Positions 7,647 through 16,576 are shown, counted from the stretch's first letter. The stretch: DNA of 64,000 bases from Streptomyces tirandamycinicus (GCF_003097515.1 NZ_CP029188.1:2668501-2732500); one strand, 5' to 3'. The notes: a model not told the origin generated them from the letters alone. Translations and numbers: made by a program.

Positions 7647-8867
7647 ATGCCCGAAGCCGTGATCGTCTCTGCCGCCCGCTCGCCCATCGGACGGGCCTTC
7701 AAGGGCTCACTGAAGGAGCTGCGGCCGGACGACCTGACCGCGACGATCGTCCAGGCCGCACTGGCCAAGGTCCCCGAACTGGACCCCAAGGACATCGACG
7801 ACCTGATGCTCGGCTGCGGCCTGCCCGGCGGCGAGCAGGGCCACAACCTGGGCCGGATCGTGGCCGTGCAGATGGGGATGGACCACCTCCCCGGCTGCAC
7901 CGTCACCCGCTACTGCTCGTCCTCGCTGCAGACGTCCCGGATGGCGCTGCACGCCATCAAGGCCGGCGAGGGCGACGTCTTCATATCGGCCGGCGTCGAG
8001 ATGGTCTCCCGCTCCGTGAAGGGCACCTCCGACGGCCTCCCCGACACCCACAACCCGCTCTTCGCCGAGGCGGAGGCCCGGACCGCGGCCGTCGCCGCCA
8101 GCGAGGGCGCGAGCTGGCACGACCCGCGCGAGGACGGCCTGGTCCCGGACGCGTACATCGCGATGGGGCAGACCGCGGAGAACCTGGCCCGCCTCAAGGG
8201 CGTCACCCGCCAGGAGATGGACGAGTTCGGCGTGCGGTCCCAGAACCTCGCCGAGGAAGCGATCAAGAACGGCTTCTGGGAGCGCGAGATCACGCCCGTG
8301 ACGCTGCCGGACGGCACGGTCGTCAGCAAGGACGACGGCCCGCGTGCCGGCGTCACGCTGGAGGGCGTGCAGGGCCTGAAGCCGGTGTTCCGCCCGGACG
8401 GCCTGGTCACCGCGGGCAACTGCTGCCCGCTCAACGACGGCGCGGCCGCGCTGGTGATCATGTCGGACACCAAGGCGCGGGAGCTGGGCCTGACCCCGCT
8501 GGCCCGGATCGTCTCCACCGGGGTCTCCGGCCTCTCTCCCGAGATCATGGGCTACGGCCCGGTCGAGGCGAGCAGGCAGGCGCTGCGGCGGGCCGGGCTC
8601 ACCGTGGACGACATCGACCTGGTCGAGATCAACGAGGCGTTCGCGGCGCAGGTCATCCCCTCCTACCGGGACCTGGGCATCCCGCTCGAGAAGCTGAACG
8701 TCAACGGCGGCGCGATCGCGGTCGGCCACCCCTTCGGCATGACCGGCGCGCGCATCACCGGCACGCTGATCAACTCGCTCCAGTTCCACGACAAGCAGTT
8801 CGGCCTGGAGACCATGTGCGTGGGCGGCGGCCAGGGAATGGCGATGGTCGTCGAGCGGCTCAGCTGA
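7647..8867 (+). CDS. Acetyl-CoA C-acyltransferase (thiolase)
   Basis: 406 residues from ATG 7647 (CTGGAG just upstream). All thiolase signatures are present: the acyl-accepting cysteine in [12 protein letters not shown] (Cys90), NEAFAAQ, the histidine in [16 protein letters not shown], and the second catalytic cysteine in [10 protein letters not shown]. It cleaves 3-ketoacyl-CoA or condenses two acetyl-CoA in fatty-acid degradation. The N-terminal region ([20 protein letters not shown]) is that of the FadA/degradative subfamily. No partner FadB-type gene is adjacent, so chain-length preference is open. A TetR-type palindrome at 7536 suggests control by acyl-CoA supply, and a perfect hairpin follows the stop. 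Confidence 0.94.
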   Translation: MPEAVIVSAARSPIGRAFKGSLKELRPDDLTATIVQAALAKVPELDPKDIDDLMLGCGLPGGEQGHNLGRIVAVQMGMDHLPGCTVTRYCSSSLQTSRMALHAIKAGEGDVFISAGVEMVSRSVKGTSDGLPDTHNPLFAEAEARTAAVAASEGASWHDPREDGLVPDAYIAMGQTAENLARLKGVTRQEMDEFGVRSQNLAEEAIKNGFWEREITPVTLPDGTVVSKDDGPRAGVTLEGVQGLKPVFRPDGLVTAGNCCPLNDGAAALVIMSDTKARELGLTPLARIVSTGVSGLSPEIMGYGPVEASRQALRRAGLTVDDIDLVEINEAFAAQVIPSYRDLGIPLEKLNVNGGAIAVGHPFGMTGARITGTLINSLQFHDKQFGLETMCVGGGQGMAMVVERLS

Positions 8868-8896
8868 GACGCCGAGGCAGGGGAACGTGCCGTTCC

Positions 8897-8932
8897 GGGC
8901 GGGGTGTCGTGCCCGTGCGCGACACCCCGCCC
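8897..8932 (+). terminator. Terminator of the thiolase gene
   Basis: GGGCGGGGTGTCG (8897-8909) and its exact complement (8920-8932) enclose a 10-base loop, 30 bases after the thiolase stop. Confidence 0.75.
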
Positions 8933-9180
8933 TGCCGGCGGGGGGCGCCCGACGCCCCGCCGGCACGGCGACCGGGCCCGAAGCCGCCACGGCGGCCGGA
9001 CCCCGACCGTGCCGGTAGGGCGAACGGGCCCGAACCGCGCCGGCCCCGCGCGCAGGCCCGAACCGCGCCGGTGCGCACCGTGCCCGGTCCGCGGCCGCGT
9101 ATCGCGAGACCCCTCCCCATCCCTCCGCGGCCGCTCGCCCAACCCCGCCGTCTCCCAGCCGTGACCTAAAAGCCCCCAGG

Positions 9181-9223
9181 ATGTGACCTGTCTCCCTGCG
9201 GCTGGCGTTTGCCCAGGTCACAT
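9181..9223. promoter_or_regulatory. Inverted repeat with GTGACCT words upstream of the 9360 gene
   Basis: ATGTGACCTG (9181-9190) and CAGGTCACAT (9214-9223) form a perfect 10-bp inverted repeat with 23 bases between. A further direct GTGACCT lies at about 9161. The element sits about 140 bases before the start at 9360. Its spaced, repeated form suggests cooperative binding by a dimeric regulator rather than a terminator. Confidence 0.45.
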
Positions 9224-9359
9224 GCGCCCCGTTGAGAGACTTCCGGCTCAGAGGCCTGTCTCTTTCATGACGTTCGTGACGTATTGCACTGACACCAGGT
9301 GTGGGCCCACGACAAGCTGATGTAGTAAGTCGGGAAGTCCTCGAACCGGGAGTACGTCA

Positions 9360-10226
9360 GTGAGCGCCTTGTCCCTCGCCCTGCTGCTGACCACCGCCGC
9401 CGCCACGGCTGTGGGCGCCGCTGCCCTGCACACCACTCTCGGGCTGCGCAAGCAGGTCACCGCCCTGCGTGCGGAGCTGGCCGCCGCGAGCCGTCACGGC
9501 AGCGGCCCCTTCGGCTCCGTGCCGCAGGCCCGCACGGCTCCCGCCGTCGAGATACGCGCCGCCGTCGCCGAGGCCCTGGCCGAGGAACGCGAGCGCGAGC
9601 TGGCCGAGGCGCGCGCCTTCTGGGCCGCGCAGGAGGCCCGCGAGGCGGCCGACGCACCGCGCTTCGCCGGCGAGTCCCCGCTGACGATGCTCGGCGGGCT
9701 GGCGGACCTCGGCGAGGACGCCCCGGTGTACGTGCCCAGGCAGGCCGACTTCGCCGGGCTGGAGGCACTGGACCTGGAGGCGGCGGAGGCCCTCGACGAA
9801 CTCGCCGAGCCGGAGCTCGCCGAGTATCCCGCCGAGTTCGCGGAGGACTCCCCCGAGCTCGCCGCGGCCCGCCGCCGGCACCCCTCGCACCCCGACTTCG
9901 TACCGGTGCAGACCCCGGTCGTGACCGACCACGAGCGCACCGTGGCCCGGCTGGAGGAGCTCGCGGACACCGCGACCGCCCTCACCGACGTACGGCCGGG
10001 TCCGCTGGGCACCCTCGACGTGTACGTGTTCGCCGACGGCACGACCCTCTGCATGACCCCGGGGCACCGCGAGACCGCGGAGCGGCTCGGGGAGGCGCTG
10101 CGCGCCGGGCGGACTCCGGTCCTGCTCGGCGGCTCGGGCGTCTCCGGCGCGTACTCCCTGACGTTCTCCTGCGGCAGCGGGGAGAACGTCTACGTCCTCG
10201 CGGACCGCGTCATCGCCTCGCTCTGA
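9360..10226 (+). CDS. Conserved membrane-anchored protein of unknown function
   Basis: 288 residues from GTG 9360 (CGGGAG 9 bases upstream). Residues 3-24 form a hydrophobic anchor (LSLALLLTTAAATAVGAAAL). A coiled-coil-like charged region rich in Ala/Glu/Arg follows (about 30-160). The C-terminal third is more compact (TALTDVRPGPLGTLDVYVFADGTTLCMTP, LGEALRAGRTPVLLGGSGVSGAYSLTFSCGSGENVYVLADRVI) and looks like a small folded cytoplasmic domain. I do not recognise a named family. Its upstream inverted repeat with GTGACCT words may control it. Confidence 0.7.
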   Translation: MSALSLALLLTTAAATAVGAAALHTTLGLRKQVTALRAELAAASRHGSGPFGSVPQARTAPAVEIRAAVAEALAEERERELAEARAFWAAQEAREAADAPRFAGESPLTMLGGLADLGEDAPVYVPRQADFAGLEALDLEAAEALDELAEPELAEYPAEFAEDSPELAAARRRHPSHPDFVPVQTPVVTDHERTVARLEELADTATALTDVRPGPLGTLDVYVFADGTTLCMTPGHRETAERLGEALRAGRTPVLLGGSGVSGAYSLTFSCGSGENVYVLADRVIASL

Positions 10227-10406
10227 GCCCGGCCACGGGACCTGCCAGGACCGCCCGGACGGCCAGGACCGCCCGAACCAACGGGACCGACGGGACGGCC
10301 GGGACCGACGGGACCGAGGCCCGCCGGAACCGCCGGAACCGCCGGAACCACCAGGCCCGCCCGGCTCCGCCGGGACCCCGCCCCCAGGGCCTCCCGGGTG
10401 CGCCCC
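10227..10406. repeat. Short GGGACCGAC/CCGGAACCG tandem repeats
   Basis: The spacer between the convergent genes ending at 10226 and 10407 is built of degenerate 9- to 10-base words (GGGACCGAC, then CCGGAACCG three times). It looks like slippage-derived filler; no terminator of good quality was found. Confidence 0.5.
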
Positions 10407-10730
10407 TCAGAGCCCTGCCCGCCGCGCCGCCGCCTCGACCAGTTCCACGGCCTCGTCCAGCTCCCCCGACGAGGCCGTCCCCGTGCGTACAGCTTCGGCC
10501 AAATCCGTCCCCGCGACCACCAATTGGTCCGCGACCGCGAAGACGCCCGCGTCGGGCATGATCCGCGGCTGCCGCCCGGGGGTCTCGATGCGCTGGGCGC
10601 GCACCGCCAACTCCCTGGCCAGTGCCAGCCCTTCGGCCGCCGCCCCGCGCTGGAGCCGGCTCTGCGGGGCCGCCCGCAGCCGGTCGGCGAAGCGTTCCAC
10701 GGCCGCCGTCAGAGGTGTCGTATCAAGCAC
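10407..10730 (-). CDS. Small conserved hypothetical protein
   Basis: 107 residues, all predicted helical. The N-terminus is TPLTAAVERFADRLRAAPQSRL, then LALARELAVRAQRIE, a loop RQPRIMPDAGVFAVADQLVVAG, and a final helix ELDEAVELVEAAARRAGL. No membrane segment, signal or catalytic motif is visible. The length and composition fit a small actinobacterial cytoplasmic protein of unknown role. It is divergent from the DUF4287 gene, with an 99-base shared promoter region. Confidence 0.6.
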   Translation of the reverse strand: MLDTTPLTAAVERFADRLRAAPQSRLQRGAAAEGLALARELAVRAQRIETPGRQPRIMPDAGVFAVADQLVVAGTDLAEAVRTGTASSGELDEAVELVEAAARRAGL

Positions 10731-10829
10731 GGAGCGACCCTATGCGCCGGTACGGGACTGTTGCCAATACGCGGACACTGAGGCACGGTGACCTGAAGGA
10801 CCACACGCGCAATGCGTCCGGAGGCGCCG

Positions 10830-11060
10830 ATGTCCCACGTCTTCTCCGAAGAGACCCATCGCAACCTGCTCTCCCGTATCCCCCACTGCACCGGTCGTGA
10901 GATCGCCGACTGGCTGCGCACCGTCGAAGAAGGACCATCCCTGTTCCGTTTCGAGGAGAAGGTCAGCTGGCTCCGGAGCGAACACGATCTCGCGTACGGC
11001 CATGCGAAGGCGATCATCCACGAGTACGACCTGAGGAGGGCGGCCCGCAAGCTGCTCTAG
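10830..11060 (+). CDS. DUF4287-domain small protein
   Basis: 76 residues from ATG 10830; CGGAGG lies 8 bases upstream, so the ATG at 10812 is not preferred. The sequence matches the DUF4287 pattern: it begins FSEETHRNLLSRIPHCTGREIADW, then FEEKVSWLRSEHDLAYGHAKAIIHEYDLRR. These are small helical proteins often found alone or fused to DUF5655, with no known biochemical role. It ends just before a strong bidirectional terminator shared with the Bax inhibitor gene. Confidence 0.8.
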   Translation: MSHVFSEETHRNLLSRIPHCTGREIADWLRTVEEGPSLFRFEEKVSWLRSEHDLAYGHAKAIIHEYDLRRAARKLL

Positions 11061-11081
11061 CCGAACCGGCTCGAGGACGAG

Positions 11082-11120
11082 CGATGGGCCCGCCCGGCGG
11101 ATGCCGGAGCGGGCCCATCG
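11082..11120. terminator. Bidirectional terminator between DUF4287 and Bax-inhibitor genes
   Basis: CGATGGGCCCGC (11082-11093) pairs perfectly with 11109-11120, and inside the loop CCGGC-GGAT-GCCGG extends the stem. It lies 22 bases after one stop and 37 bases from the other, between convergent genes. Confidence 0.8.
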
Positions 11121-11156
11121 TCGGTTCGCCGGGCGGCCGTGCGGGCCGCCCGTGCG

Positions 11157-12044
11157 TCAGTCGTCGCCTTGCAGGATCGACAGCAGACGCAGCATCTCCA
11201 GGTAGATCCACACCAGGGTCAGGGTGAGGCCGAAGGCGGCCAGCCAGGACTCCTCGCGGGGAGCGCCGTAGTTGACGCCGTCCTCGACCTGCTTGAAGTC
11301 CAGGGCGAGGAAGCAGGCACCGAGGATGATGCCGATGACACCGAAGAGGATGCCGAGACCACCGCTGCGGAAGCCGAGGCCGTCACCGCCGCCGAAGACG
11401 GCGAACAGCAGGTTGACCGCCATCAGCAGCAGGAAGCCCATCGCGGCCGCCATCACGAAGCCGTAGAAGCGGCGGGTGACGCGGATCCAGCCCATCTTGT
11501 AGGCGAACAGCACACCGCCGAAGACGGCCATGGTGCCGAGCACGGCCTGGGCGACCACGCCGTCCGCGATGTAGGTGGACACCGCGCTGGAGATCACACC
11601 GAGGAAGACACCCTCGAACGCCGCGTAGGCGAGGATCAGCGCGGGCGACGGCTTGCGCTTGAAGGACTGGACGAGCGCCAGCACCATGGCCACCAGTGCG
11701 GCGCCGATGGCGATGCCGTACGACTTGCCGATGTTGGCAGGGTCGACGGGCAGAAGCACCCACGACAGGATCGCCGTGAGCACGACGGTGCCGAGCGTCA
11801 TGGCGGTGCGCGCCACGACGTCGTCCATCGTCATCACATTGGTCGGGGCGGGTGCCTGCGGCGGGGCACCGAGCTGGGCGTCCGCCGGCGCGTAGGGGTT
11901 GGTGGCGTACGGGTTGCCGGCGCCCTGGGCGTACGGGTTGCCGCCGACTGCGGGGCCCCCGGCCTGCGGCGCGGTGTTGAAGCCCGCGTAGCCGTTGTCG
12001 CGGCTGAACCCCCGTCGCGAGAAGACCGGGTTGCTGCTCCTCAT
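11157..12044 (-). CDS. Bax inhibitor-1/YccA-family membrane protein
   Basis: 295 residues from ATG 12044, which has GGAGGAG 5 bases upstream; the 13-codon upstream extension is discarded. The first 90 residues are a Gly/Asn/Pro-rich cytoplasmic tail (YATNPYAPADAQLGAPPQAP). Seven hydrophobic segments follow, from TAMTLGTVVLTAILSWVLLP to AAFGLTLTLVWIYLEMLRLLSIL. The region KPSPALILAYAAFEGVFLG is typical of the YccA/BI-1 (LFG/TMBIM) family. Bacterial members are calcium-leak or stress-related channels and interact with FtsH in Enterobacteria; the role in Streptomyces is unproven. It is transcribed alone towards the shared terminator. Confidence 0.88.
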   Translation of the reverse strand: MRSSNPVFSRRGFSRDNGYAGFNTAPQAGGPAVGGNPYAQGAGNPYATNPYAPADAQLGAPPQAPAPTNVMTMDDVVARTAMTLGTVVLTAILSWVLLPVDPANIGKSYGIAIGAALVAMVLALVQSFKRKPSPALILAYAAFEGVFLGVISSAVSTYIADGVVAQAVLGTMAVFGGVLFAYKMGWIRVTRRFYGFVMAAAMGFLLLMAVNLLFAVFGGGDGLGFRSGGLGILFGVIGIILGACFLALDFKQVEDGVNYGAPREESWLAAFGLTLTLVWIYLEMLRLLSILQGDD

Positions 12045-12436
12045 CTCACTCCTCCATGGCCGCCCTGCGCGGCCTTGACACAAGAGTAATGCGGGGGCAA
12101 AGACCTCGGCCTAGTGCTGAAGGAGGATCTTTCCTCGATCGTGACTGACCTGTCGCCCTGCACCCGCCGTGCACTCTCTCCTCACACTACAGCCGGTGAA
12201 CGGAGTCACTCATTCCCGGGTCTGCGGGGTTCACTCCGGAGGCGGTGCCGGAAGGCCGCCGGAGGGTGAGGGGCCCGGCGTACGCGGGCGCGGGCCGGGC
12301 AGGCGTTCCGGGGGACCGGGTCCGGCGTCCGGGTGGCTTCGGGCCGGCTGCGTACCGGCGACGGCGGCGGCCGCGCGGGCACGGGCAAGCGTTCAAGAAT
12401 TCAACGGGTACCGCTCGCGCCGCGGACGCATGAACG
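12045..12436. other. Spacer between the Bax-inhibitor gene and bldA
   Basis: No gene is supported. It should contain the promoter of the leftward Bax-inhibitor gene and the 3' trailer of bldA, which is read in the same direction. A near-palindrome GTTCAAGAATTCAAC lies at 12391-12405 within the trailer. No classic terminator hairpin was found. Confidence 0.45.
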
Positions 12437-12518
12437 TGCCCGGAGCCGGACTCGAACCGGCACGGCCCGAAGGCCAGCGAGGTTTAAGCTCGCCGTGTCT
12501 GCATTCCACCATCCGGGC
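12437..12518 (-). tRNA. bldA: tRNA-Leu(UAA), the developmental tRNA bldA
   Basis: Read on the minus strand, the gene starts GCCCGGATGGTGGAATGCAG at 12518 and ends with acceptor strand TCCGGGC and discriminator A at 12437. The anticodon loop CTTAAAC (12488-12482) gives anticodon UAA between stems GCGAG/CTCGC. It has the long variable arm of leucine tRNAs (GGCCTTCGGGCC type) and a T loop GGTTCGAGTCC. CCA is not encoded. This is the only tRNA that reads the rare UUA codon in Streptomyces; its loss leaves vegetative growth intact but blocks aerial growth and many antibiotics. Sequence and anticodon match the known bldA closely as I recall it. Confidence 0.96.
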
Positions 12519-12943
12519 TGGTTACGCGGTCCTGCGTACGCGGCTCTGCGTTCGCACACGAGCCTATCCGCACGGCTCACCCCAACAGCGGAACAACGTG
12601 CCTAAGTTGTCTTATTTTATTGACGACTGAGGGGTCGTCAGCCCTTGCGACCGGCGGTTTGCACCTGCCGAGGCGGGCTCCCGCCGCACCCGGCGCCACC
12701 CGTGGGAATGACGGAAAGTCGCCGCCCCGGCACACCCCGGGAACCGGACGGCGGCGCCCCGGCGAGGCGTGCCCGCCCCGGAGGCGCCCCAGGGGCCGCC
12801 GTCATACCAAAGGAGGACGGGGGTGCCGCCCCGTCAGACCGGAGAAGGCCCCGGGAACGGGCACCGGGACGGACGATCCGGCGGGGGCCCGGGCAGCACG
12901 ATGGTGCGGTCCGCACGGAACGCCGCGACAGGAGAGCCCACTC
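12519..12943. other. Spacer upstream of bldA and of the ABC transporter genes
   Basis: No protein gene is supported. It holds the candidate bldA promoter described above. From 12650 to 12940 it is a GC-rich leader of the rightward ATPase gene without an obvious promoter or structured RNA. Confidence 0.5.
12614..12641 (-). promoter_or_regulatory. Candidate bldA promoter with overlapping inverted repeat
   Basis: On the minus strand a -35-like CTGACG (12641-12636) and a -10-like TAAAAT (12619-12614) are separated by 16 bases. The start would be near 12607, giving an RNA leader of about 90 bases before the tRNA. A perfect repeat TGACGAC/GTCGTCA (12621-12627 and 12634-12640) covers the -35 and spacer and could be an operator. 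It is the most AT-rich spot in this spacer. Confidence 0.45.
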
Positions 12944-13714
12944 GTGACCACCACATCCACCACCGCCCGCGTCACCGCGGTGGCCGCCCGCGCCACGGAT
13001 CTGTCCAAGGTGTACGGGGAGGGCGAGACCCGGGTGGTCGCCCTCGACCGGGTCACCGTGGACTTCCGCCAGGGCGAGTTCACCGCGATCATGGGCCCGT
13101 CCGGTTCCGGCAAGTCGACGCTGATGCACTGTGTCGCGGGACTCGACGGCTTCAGCAGCGGCTCGGTACGCATCGGCGAGACCGAACTCGGTTCGCTCAA
13201 GGACAAGCAGCTGACCCAGCTGCGCCGCGACAAGATCGGCTTCATCTTCCAGGCCTTCAACCTGCTGCCGACGCTCACCGCGCTGGAGAACATCACCCTG
13301 CCGATGGACATCGCCGGACGCAAGCCCGACCAGGAGTGGCTGCGGCTCGTCATCGACATGGTCGGGCTCTCCAACCGGCTCGGACACCGGCCCGCCCAGC
13401 TGTCCGGCGGCCAGCAGCAGCGCGTCGCCGTGGCCCGCGCGCTCGCCTCCCGGCCCGAGATCGTCTTCGGCGACGAGCCGACCGGGAACCTCGACTCCCG
13501 CTCCGGCGCCGAGGTCCTGGGCTTCCTGCGCAACTCGGTACGGGAGCTGGGCCAGACCGTCGTGATGGTCACACACGACCCGGCGGCCGCGTCGTACGCG
13601 GACCGTGTCGTCTTCCTGGCGGACGGCCGGATCGTGGACGAGATGACCGCGCCGACCGCCGACGGCGTGCTCGACCGCATGAAGGAGTTCGACGCCAAGG
13701 GCCGGACCAGCTGA
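12944..13714 (+). CDS. ABC transporter ATP-binding protein (MacB/LolD type)
   Basis: 256 residues from GTG 12944, with AGGAGAG 7 bases upstream. All ATPase motifs are present: Walker A GPSGSGKST, Q loop FIFQAFNLLP, signature LSGGQQQR, Walker B VFGDEPTGN and the switch histidine in VMVTHDP. The subfamily is that of LolD/MacB/FtsE ATPases, which drive mechanotransmission through FtsX-like permeases rather than classic substrate import. The permease gene follows after 52 bases. A second pair at 49726-53087 encodes a close paralogue, ending with nearly the same residues (DRMKEFDAKGRTS against DRMKDFDARGRTS). Confidence 0.93.
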   Translation: MTTTSTTARVTAVAARATDLSKVYGEGETRVVALDRVTVDFRQGEFTAIMGPSGSGKSTLMHCVAGLDGFSSGSVRIGETELGSLKDKQLTQLRRDKIGFIFQAFNLLPTLTALENITLPMDIAGRKPDQEWLRLVIDMVGLSNRLGHRPAQLSGGQQQRVAVARALASRPEIVFGDEPTGNLDSRSGAEVLGFLRNSVRELGQTVVMVTHDPAAASYADRVVFLADGRIVDEMTAPTADGVLDRMKEFDAKGRTS

Positions 13715-13766
13715 CCCACGCCTCCACCGCAGACTTCCGGACCCCACCCCAGGACTGACCCACACC

Positions 13767-16298
13767 ATGTTCCGTACCGCCCTGCGCAATGTGCTCGCGC
13801 ACAAGGCCAGGCTGCTGATGACCGTGCTCGCCGTGATGCTCGGCGTGGCGTTCGTCTCCGGCACCCTGGTCTTCGCCGACACCCTCTCAAACGCCTTCCG
13901 CAACCAGTCGGCCAAGAGCTACGACGACGTCGCCGTCGCCGTCACCTCGTACGCCGACGAGAAGGACCCCGGGCAGGAGCCCGGCATCTCCGAGCAGACC
14001 CTCGGCAAGGTCGCCGCGCTGGACGGCGTCGCCGCCGCCCACGGCCGCGTCGACGGCTTCGCCGGGGTCGCCGACCCCGACGGCAGGCTCATCGGCGTCG
14101 GCTGGTCGAACAAGGGCTCCAACTTCTCCCCCGGCAAGGACGGCAAGGACCCCGCCTACACCTTCACCGACGGCGGCGGCCCCGCGAAGGCCGACCAGAT
14201 CGCCCTGGACGCGGACAGCGCCGCCAAGGGCGGGTACACGGTGGGCGACCGGGTCCGCGTCGCCACCAACGGGCCGGTGGCGGAGTACACCCTCAGCGGT
14301 GTCTTCACCACCAAGGACGGTGCCGTGAACGCCGGTGGCAGCCTGGTCCTCTTCGACACCGAGGTGGCCCAGAAGCTCTATCTGAAGCCGGGCTACTACC
14401 GGGACGTCACCGTCGCCGCCGCCCCCGCTGCCGACGCCGCGAGGATCCTCGACGCGGTGGAGCCGCTGCTGCCGGAGAACGCCGAGGCGCAGACCGGGAA
14501 GGCCCTCGCCGAGAAGCAGGCCGCGGACATCGAGAAGGGGCTCGGCACCCTCAAGCAGATCCTGCTCGGCTTCGCCGGGATCGCGCTCTTCGTCGGCGTC
14601 TTCCTGATCTCCAACACCTTCACGATGCTGGTCGCGCAGCGCACCAGGGAGCTCGCCCTGATGCGGGCCGTCGGCGCCTCCCGCCGCCAGATCACCCGCT
14701 CGGTGCTCGTCGAGGCCGCGATCGTCGGCGCCGTGGCCTCGGCCGTCGGCTTCGCCCTCGGCATCGGGCTGACGGTCGGGCTGCGCGCGGGGATGGCCGC
14801 CTTCGGCATGAAGGTGCCGGACGGCCCGCTCGTGATCTCCGCGACGCCGGTGGTCGCCGCCTTCGCCGTCGGTGTGCTCGTCACGATGTTCGCCGCGTGG
14901 CTGCCCGGACGCCGGGCCGCGAAGATCCCGCCGGTCGCCGCCATGGGCAGCGTCCACGCGGCGCCCGGCGCCAAGTCGCTGGTGCTGCGCAACTCCGTCG
15001 GGGGCGTCCTGACCGGCCTCGGCGCGGGCGGCATCGTCTGGGGTGCCGCCGCAGCCGGCGGCACCGGGCGGATGCTGATCGCGGCGGGCGCGTTCCTCGC
15101 GCTGATCGGCGTGATCGTGCTGATCCCGCAGCTCTCGCGGCCCGTGATCGCCCTCGTACGGCCGCTGCTCGTCGGCGTCTTCTCGGTGGCCGGCAAGCTC
15201 GCCGGGCGGAACGCCGTCCGAAACCCCCGGCGCACCGGTGCCACGGCCTCCGCACTCGCGATCGGACTGACCCTGGTCACGGGTCTCTCCGTCCTCGGCG
15301 TCACCGTCGGCCGGGCCGTCGACAAGATGACGACGGACAACATCAGGGCCGACTACATGGTCACGATGGCCAACGGCGGAGGCCTGGACCGGTCCGCGCT
15401 GGCCGCGCTGGAGAAGGCCCCGGGCGTCTCGGCGGTCTCCCCGCAGCAGGCCGTGTACTTCGAGGTGAAGGGCGACTTCGCGGCCGCTTCGGCGGTCACC
15501 CCGGGCGACGTCGAGAAGGTCCTGAACGTCGAGGTCGTGAAGGGCAGCCTGGACACCCTCGCGAAGGGGGGCGTCGCCGTCGCCGAGAAGACGGCAGCGA
15601 GCAAGGGCTGGAAGGTCGGCGACAGGCTCCCCGTCACCTTCAGCGACAAGAAGAAGGGGACCCTGGAGGTCGGCGCGGTCTTCAAGGACAGCGAGTTCCT
15701 GTCGCCGGTCCTGGTGAGCACCGAGGTCGCCGACCCGCACGAGGTGAAGCCGCACATCCCGGAGATCTTCGTCAAGACGGACGGCGGCCAGAGCGAGGCG
15801 AACGAGAAGGCCCTGATCGACGCGCTGGGCGACAACCCCGCCATCGCGGTGATGGACCGGCAGGACATCCGCGACCAGTTCGGCGGCATCATCAACACCC
15901 TGCTGAACATCATGTACGGCCTGCTCGCGATGGCCCTGATCATCGCGGTGCTCGGGGTGGTCAACACCCTGGCGATGTCCGTCTTCGAGCGGCAGCAGGA
16001 GATCGGCATGCTGCGCGCGATCGGCCTGGACCGGCGCCGGGTGAAGCGGATGGTCCGGCTGGAGGCCGTCGTCATCTCCGTGTACGGCGCGGTCGTCGGC
16101 ATCGGCCTCGGCACCTTCCTCGGCTGGGCGATCGGCGAGACCTTCCGGGACAAGGTCCCGGGCTACGCCCTGGTCCTGCCATGGGACCGGATCGGCCTCT
16201 TCCTGGTGCTCGCCGGACTGGTGGGCGTGCTCGCCGCGATGTGGCCGGCCCGCAGCGCCGCACGGCTGAACATGCTCACCGCGATCAAGACCGAGTAG
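13767..16298 (+). CDS. FtsX-like/MacB-type ABC permease
   Basis: 843 residues. TM1 is near the N-terminus (LLMTVLAVMLGVAFVSGTLVF), followed by an extracytoplasmic domain of about 220 residues. The first FtsX core has three spans (ILLGFAGIALFVGVFLISNT onward). Two extra spans lie in the middle (GVLTGLGAGGIVWGAAAAGG, MLIAAGAFLALIGVIVLIPQ). A second FtsX half and its periplasmic-type domain end with IIAVLGVVNTLAMSVFERQQEIGMLRAIG and two terminal spans. This doubled layout is the common Streptomyces type. It works with the ATPase encoded upstream, probably exporting or releasing something at the outer face of the membrane; the substrate is unknown. A strong hairpin follows the stop. Confidence 0.92.
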   Translation: MFRTALRNVLAHKARLLMTVLAVMLGVAFVSGTLVFADTLSNAFRNQSAKSYDDVAVAVTSYADEKDPGQEPGISEQTLGKVAALDGVAAAHGRVDGFAGVADPDGRLIGVGWSNKGSNFSPGKDGKDPAYTFTDGGGPAKADQIALDADSAAKGGYTVGDRVRVATNGPVAEYTLSGVFTTKDGAVNAGGSLVLFDTEVAQKLYLKPGYYRDVTVAAAPAADAARILDAVEPLLPENAEAQTGKALAEKQAADIEKGLGTLKQILLGFAGIALFVGVFLISNTFTMLVAQRTRELALMRAVGASRRQITRSVLVEAAIVGAVASAVGFALGIGLTVGLRAGMAAFGMKVPDGPLVISATPVVAAFAVGVLVTMFAAWLPGRRAAKIPPVAAMGSVHAAPGAKSLVLRNSVGGVLTGLGAGGIVWGAAAAGGTGRMLIAAGAFLALIGVIVLIPQLSRPVIALVRPLLVGVFSVAGKLAGRNAVRNPRRTGATASALAIGLTLVTGLSVLGVTVGRAVDKMTTDNIRADYMVTMANGGGLDRSALAALEKAPGVSAVSPQQAVYFEVKGDFAAASAVTPGDVEKVLNVEVVKGSLDTLAKGGVAVAEKTAASKGWKVGDRLPVTFSDKKKGTLEVGAVFKDSEFLSPVLVSTEVADPHEVKPHIPEIFVKTDGGQSEANEKALIDALGDNPAIAVMDRQDIRDQFGGIINTLLNIMYGLLAMALIIAVLGVVNTLAMSVFERQQEIGMLRAIGLDRRRVKRMVRLEAVVISVYGAVVGIGLGTFLGWAIGETFRDKVPGYALVLPWDRIGLFLVLAGLVGVLAAMWPARSAARLNMLTAIKTE

Positions 16299-16323
16299 CC
16301 GTACCGAGGACGCATCACGGCCG

Positions 16324-16358
16324 CCCGGGCCGGGCCCCGCGAAGGGGCCCGGCCCGGG
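16324..16358 (+). terminator. Terminator after the first ABC transporter operon
   Basis: CCCGGGCCGGGCCCC (16324-16338) and its perfect complement (16344-16358) leave a five-base loop GCGAA, 26 bases after the permease stop. Confidence 0.8.
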
Positions 16359-16483
16359 TGCCTGCGGGTCCCGGTCCGCGAGGCCGGCCCTCCCCAGCCC
16401 GGCAAGGTGCGGGCCCCGGCCCGGGAAGGCGCGGGTGCCTGCGGGTCCCGGCCCGGGAAGGCCCGGGTGCCTGCGGGTCCCGG
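16355..16483. repeat. Three identical 20-base direct repeats
   Basis: CGGGTGCCTGCGGGTCCCGG occurs at 16355-16374, 16432-16451 and 16464-16483, embedded in related GC-rich words (GGCCCGGGAAGG). The first copy overlaps the right arm of the terminator, so the array probably arose by slippage from the terminator. Confidence 0.7.
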
Positions 16484-16576
16484 CCCGGGAGGCCGGCCCG
16501 CCCCGTTTCGGGAAGGCGCGGGGCCCGGCCCGGGCAGGCGCGGAGGTGCCGGCTCACCGCGCCCGCCCCCGGGAGG

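Larger units (their letters stand above)
8868..9359. other. Intergenic region after the thiolase gene
   Basis: No gene is supported. It contains the thiolase terminator, a GC-rich stretch of CGGACC/GAACCG-like words (8940-9120), and from 9160 on an AT-richer part. That part holds three GTGACCT words, described separately, and probably the promoter of the gene starting at 9360. Confidence 0.5.

Noticed and set aside
12391..12405. Near-palindrome GTTCAAGAATTCAAC in the bldA trailer
   Set aside because: Pairing is imperfect and short; I could not support a regulatory or terminator call, so it is only mentioned in the spacer entry.
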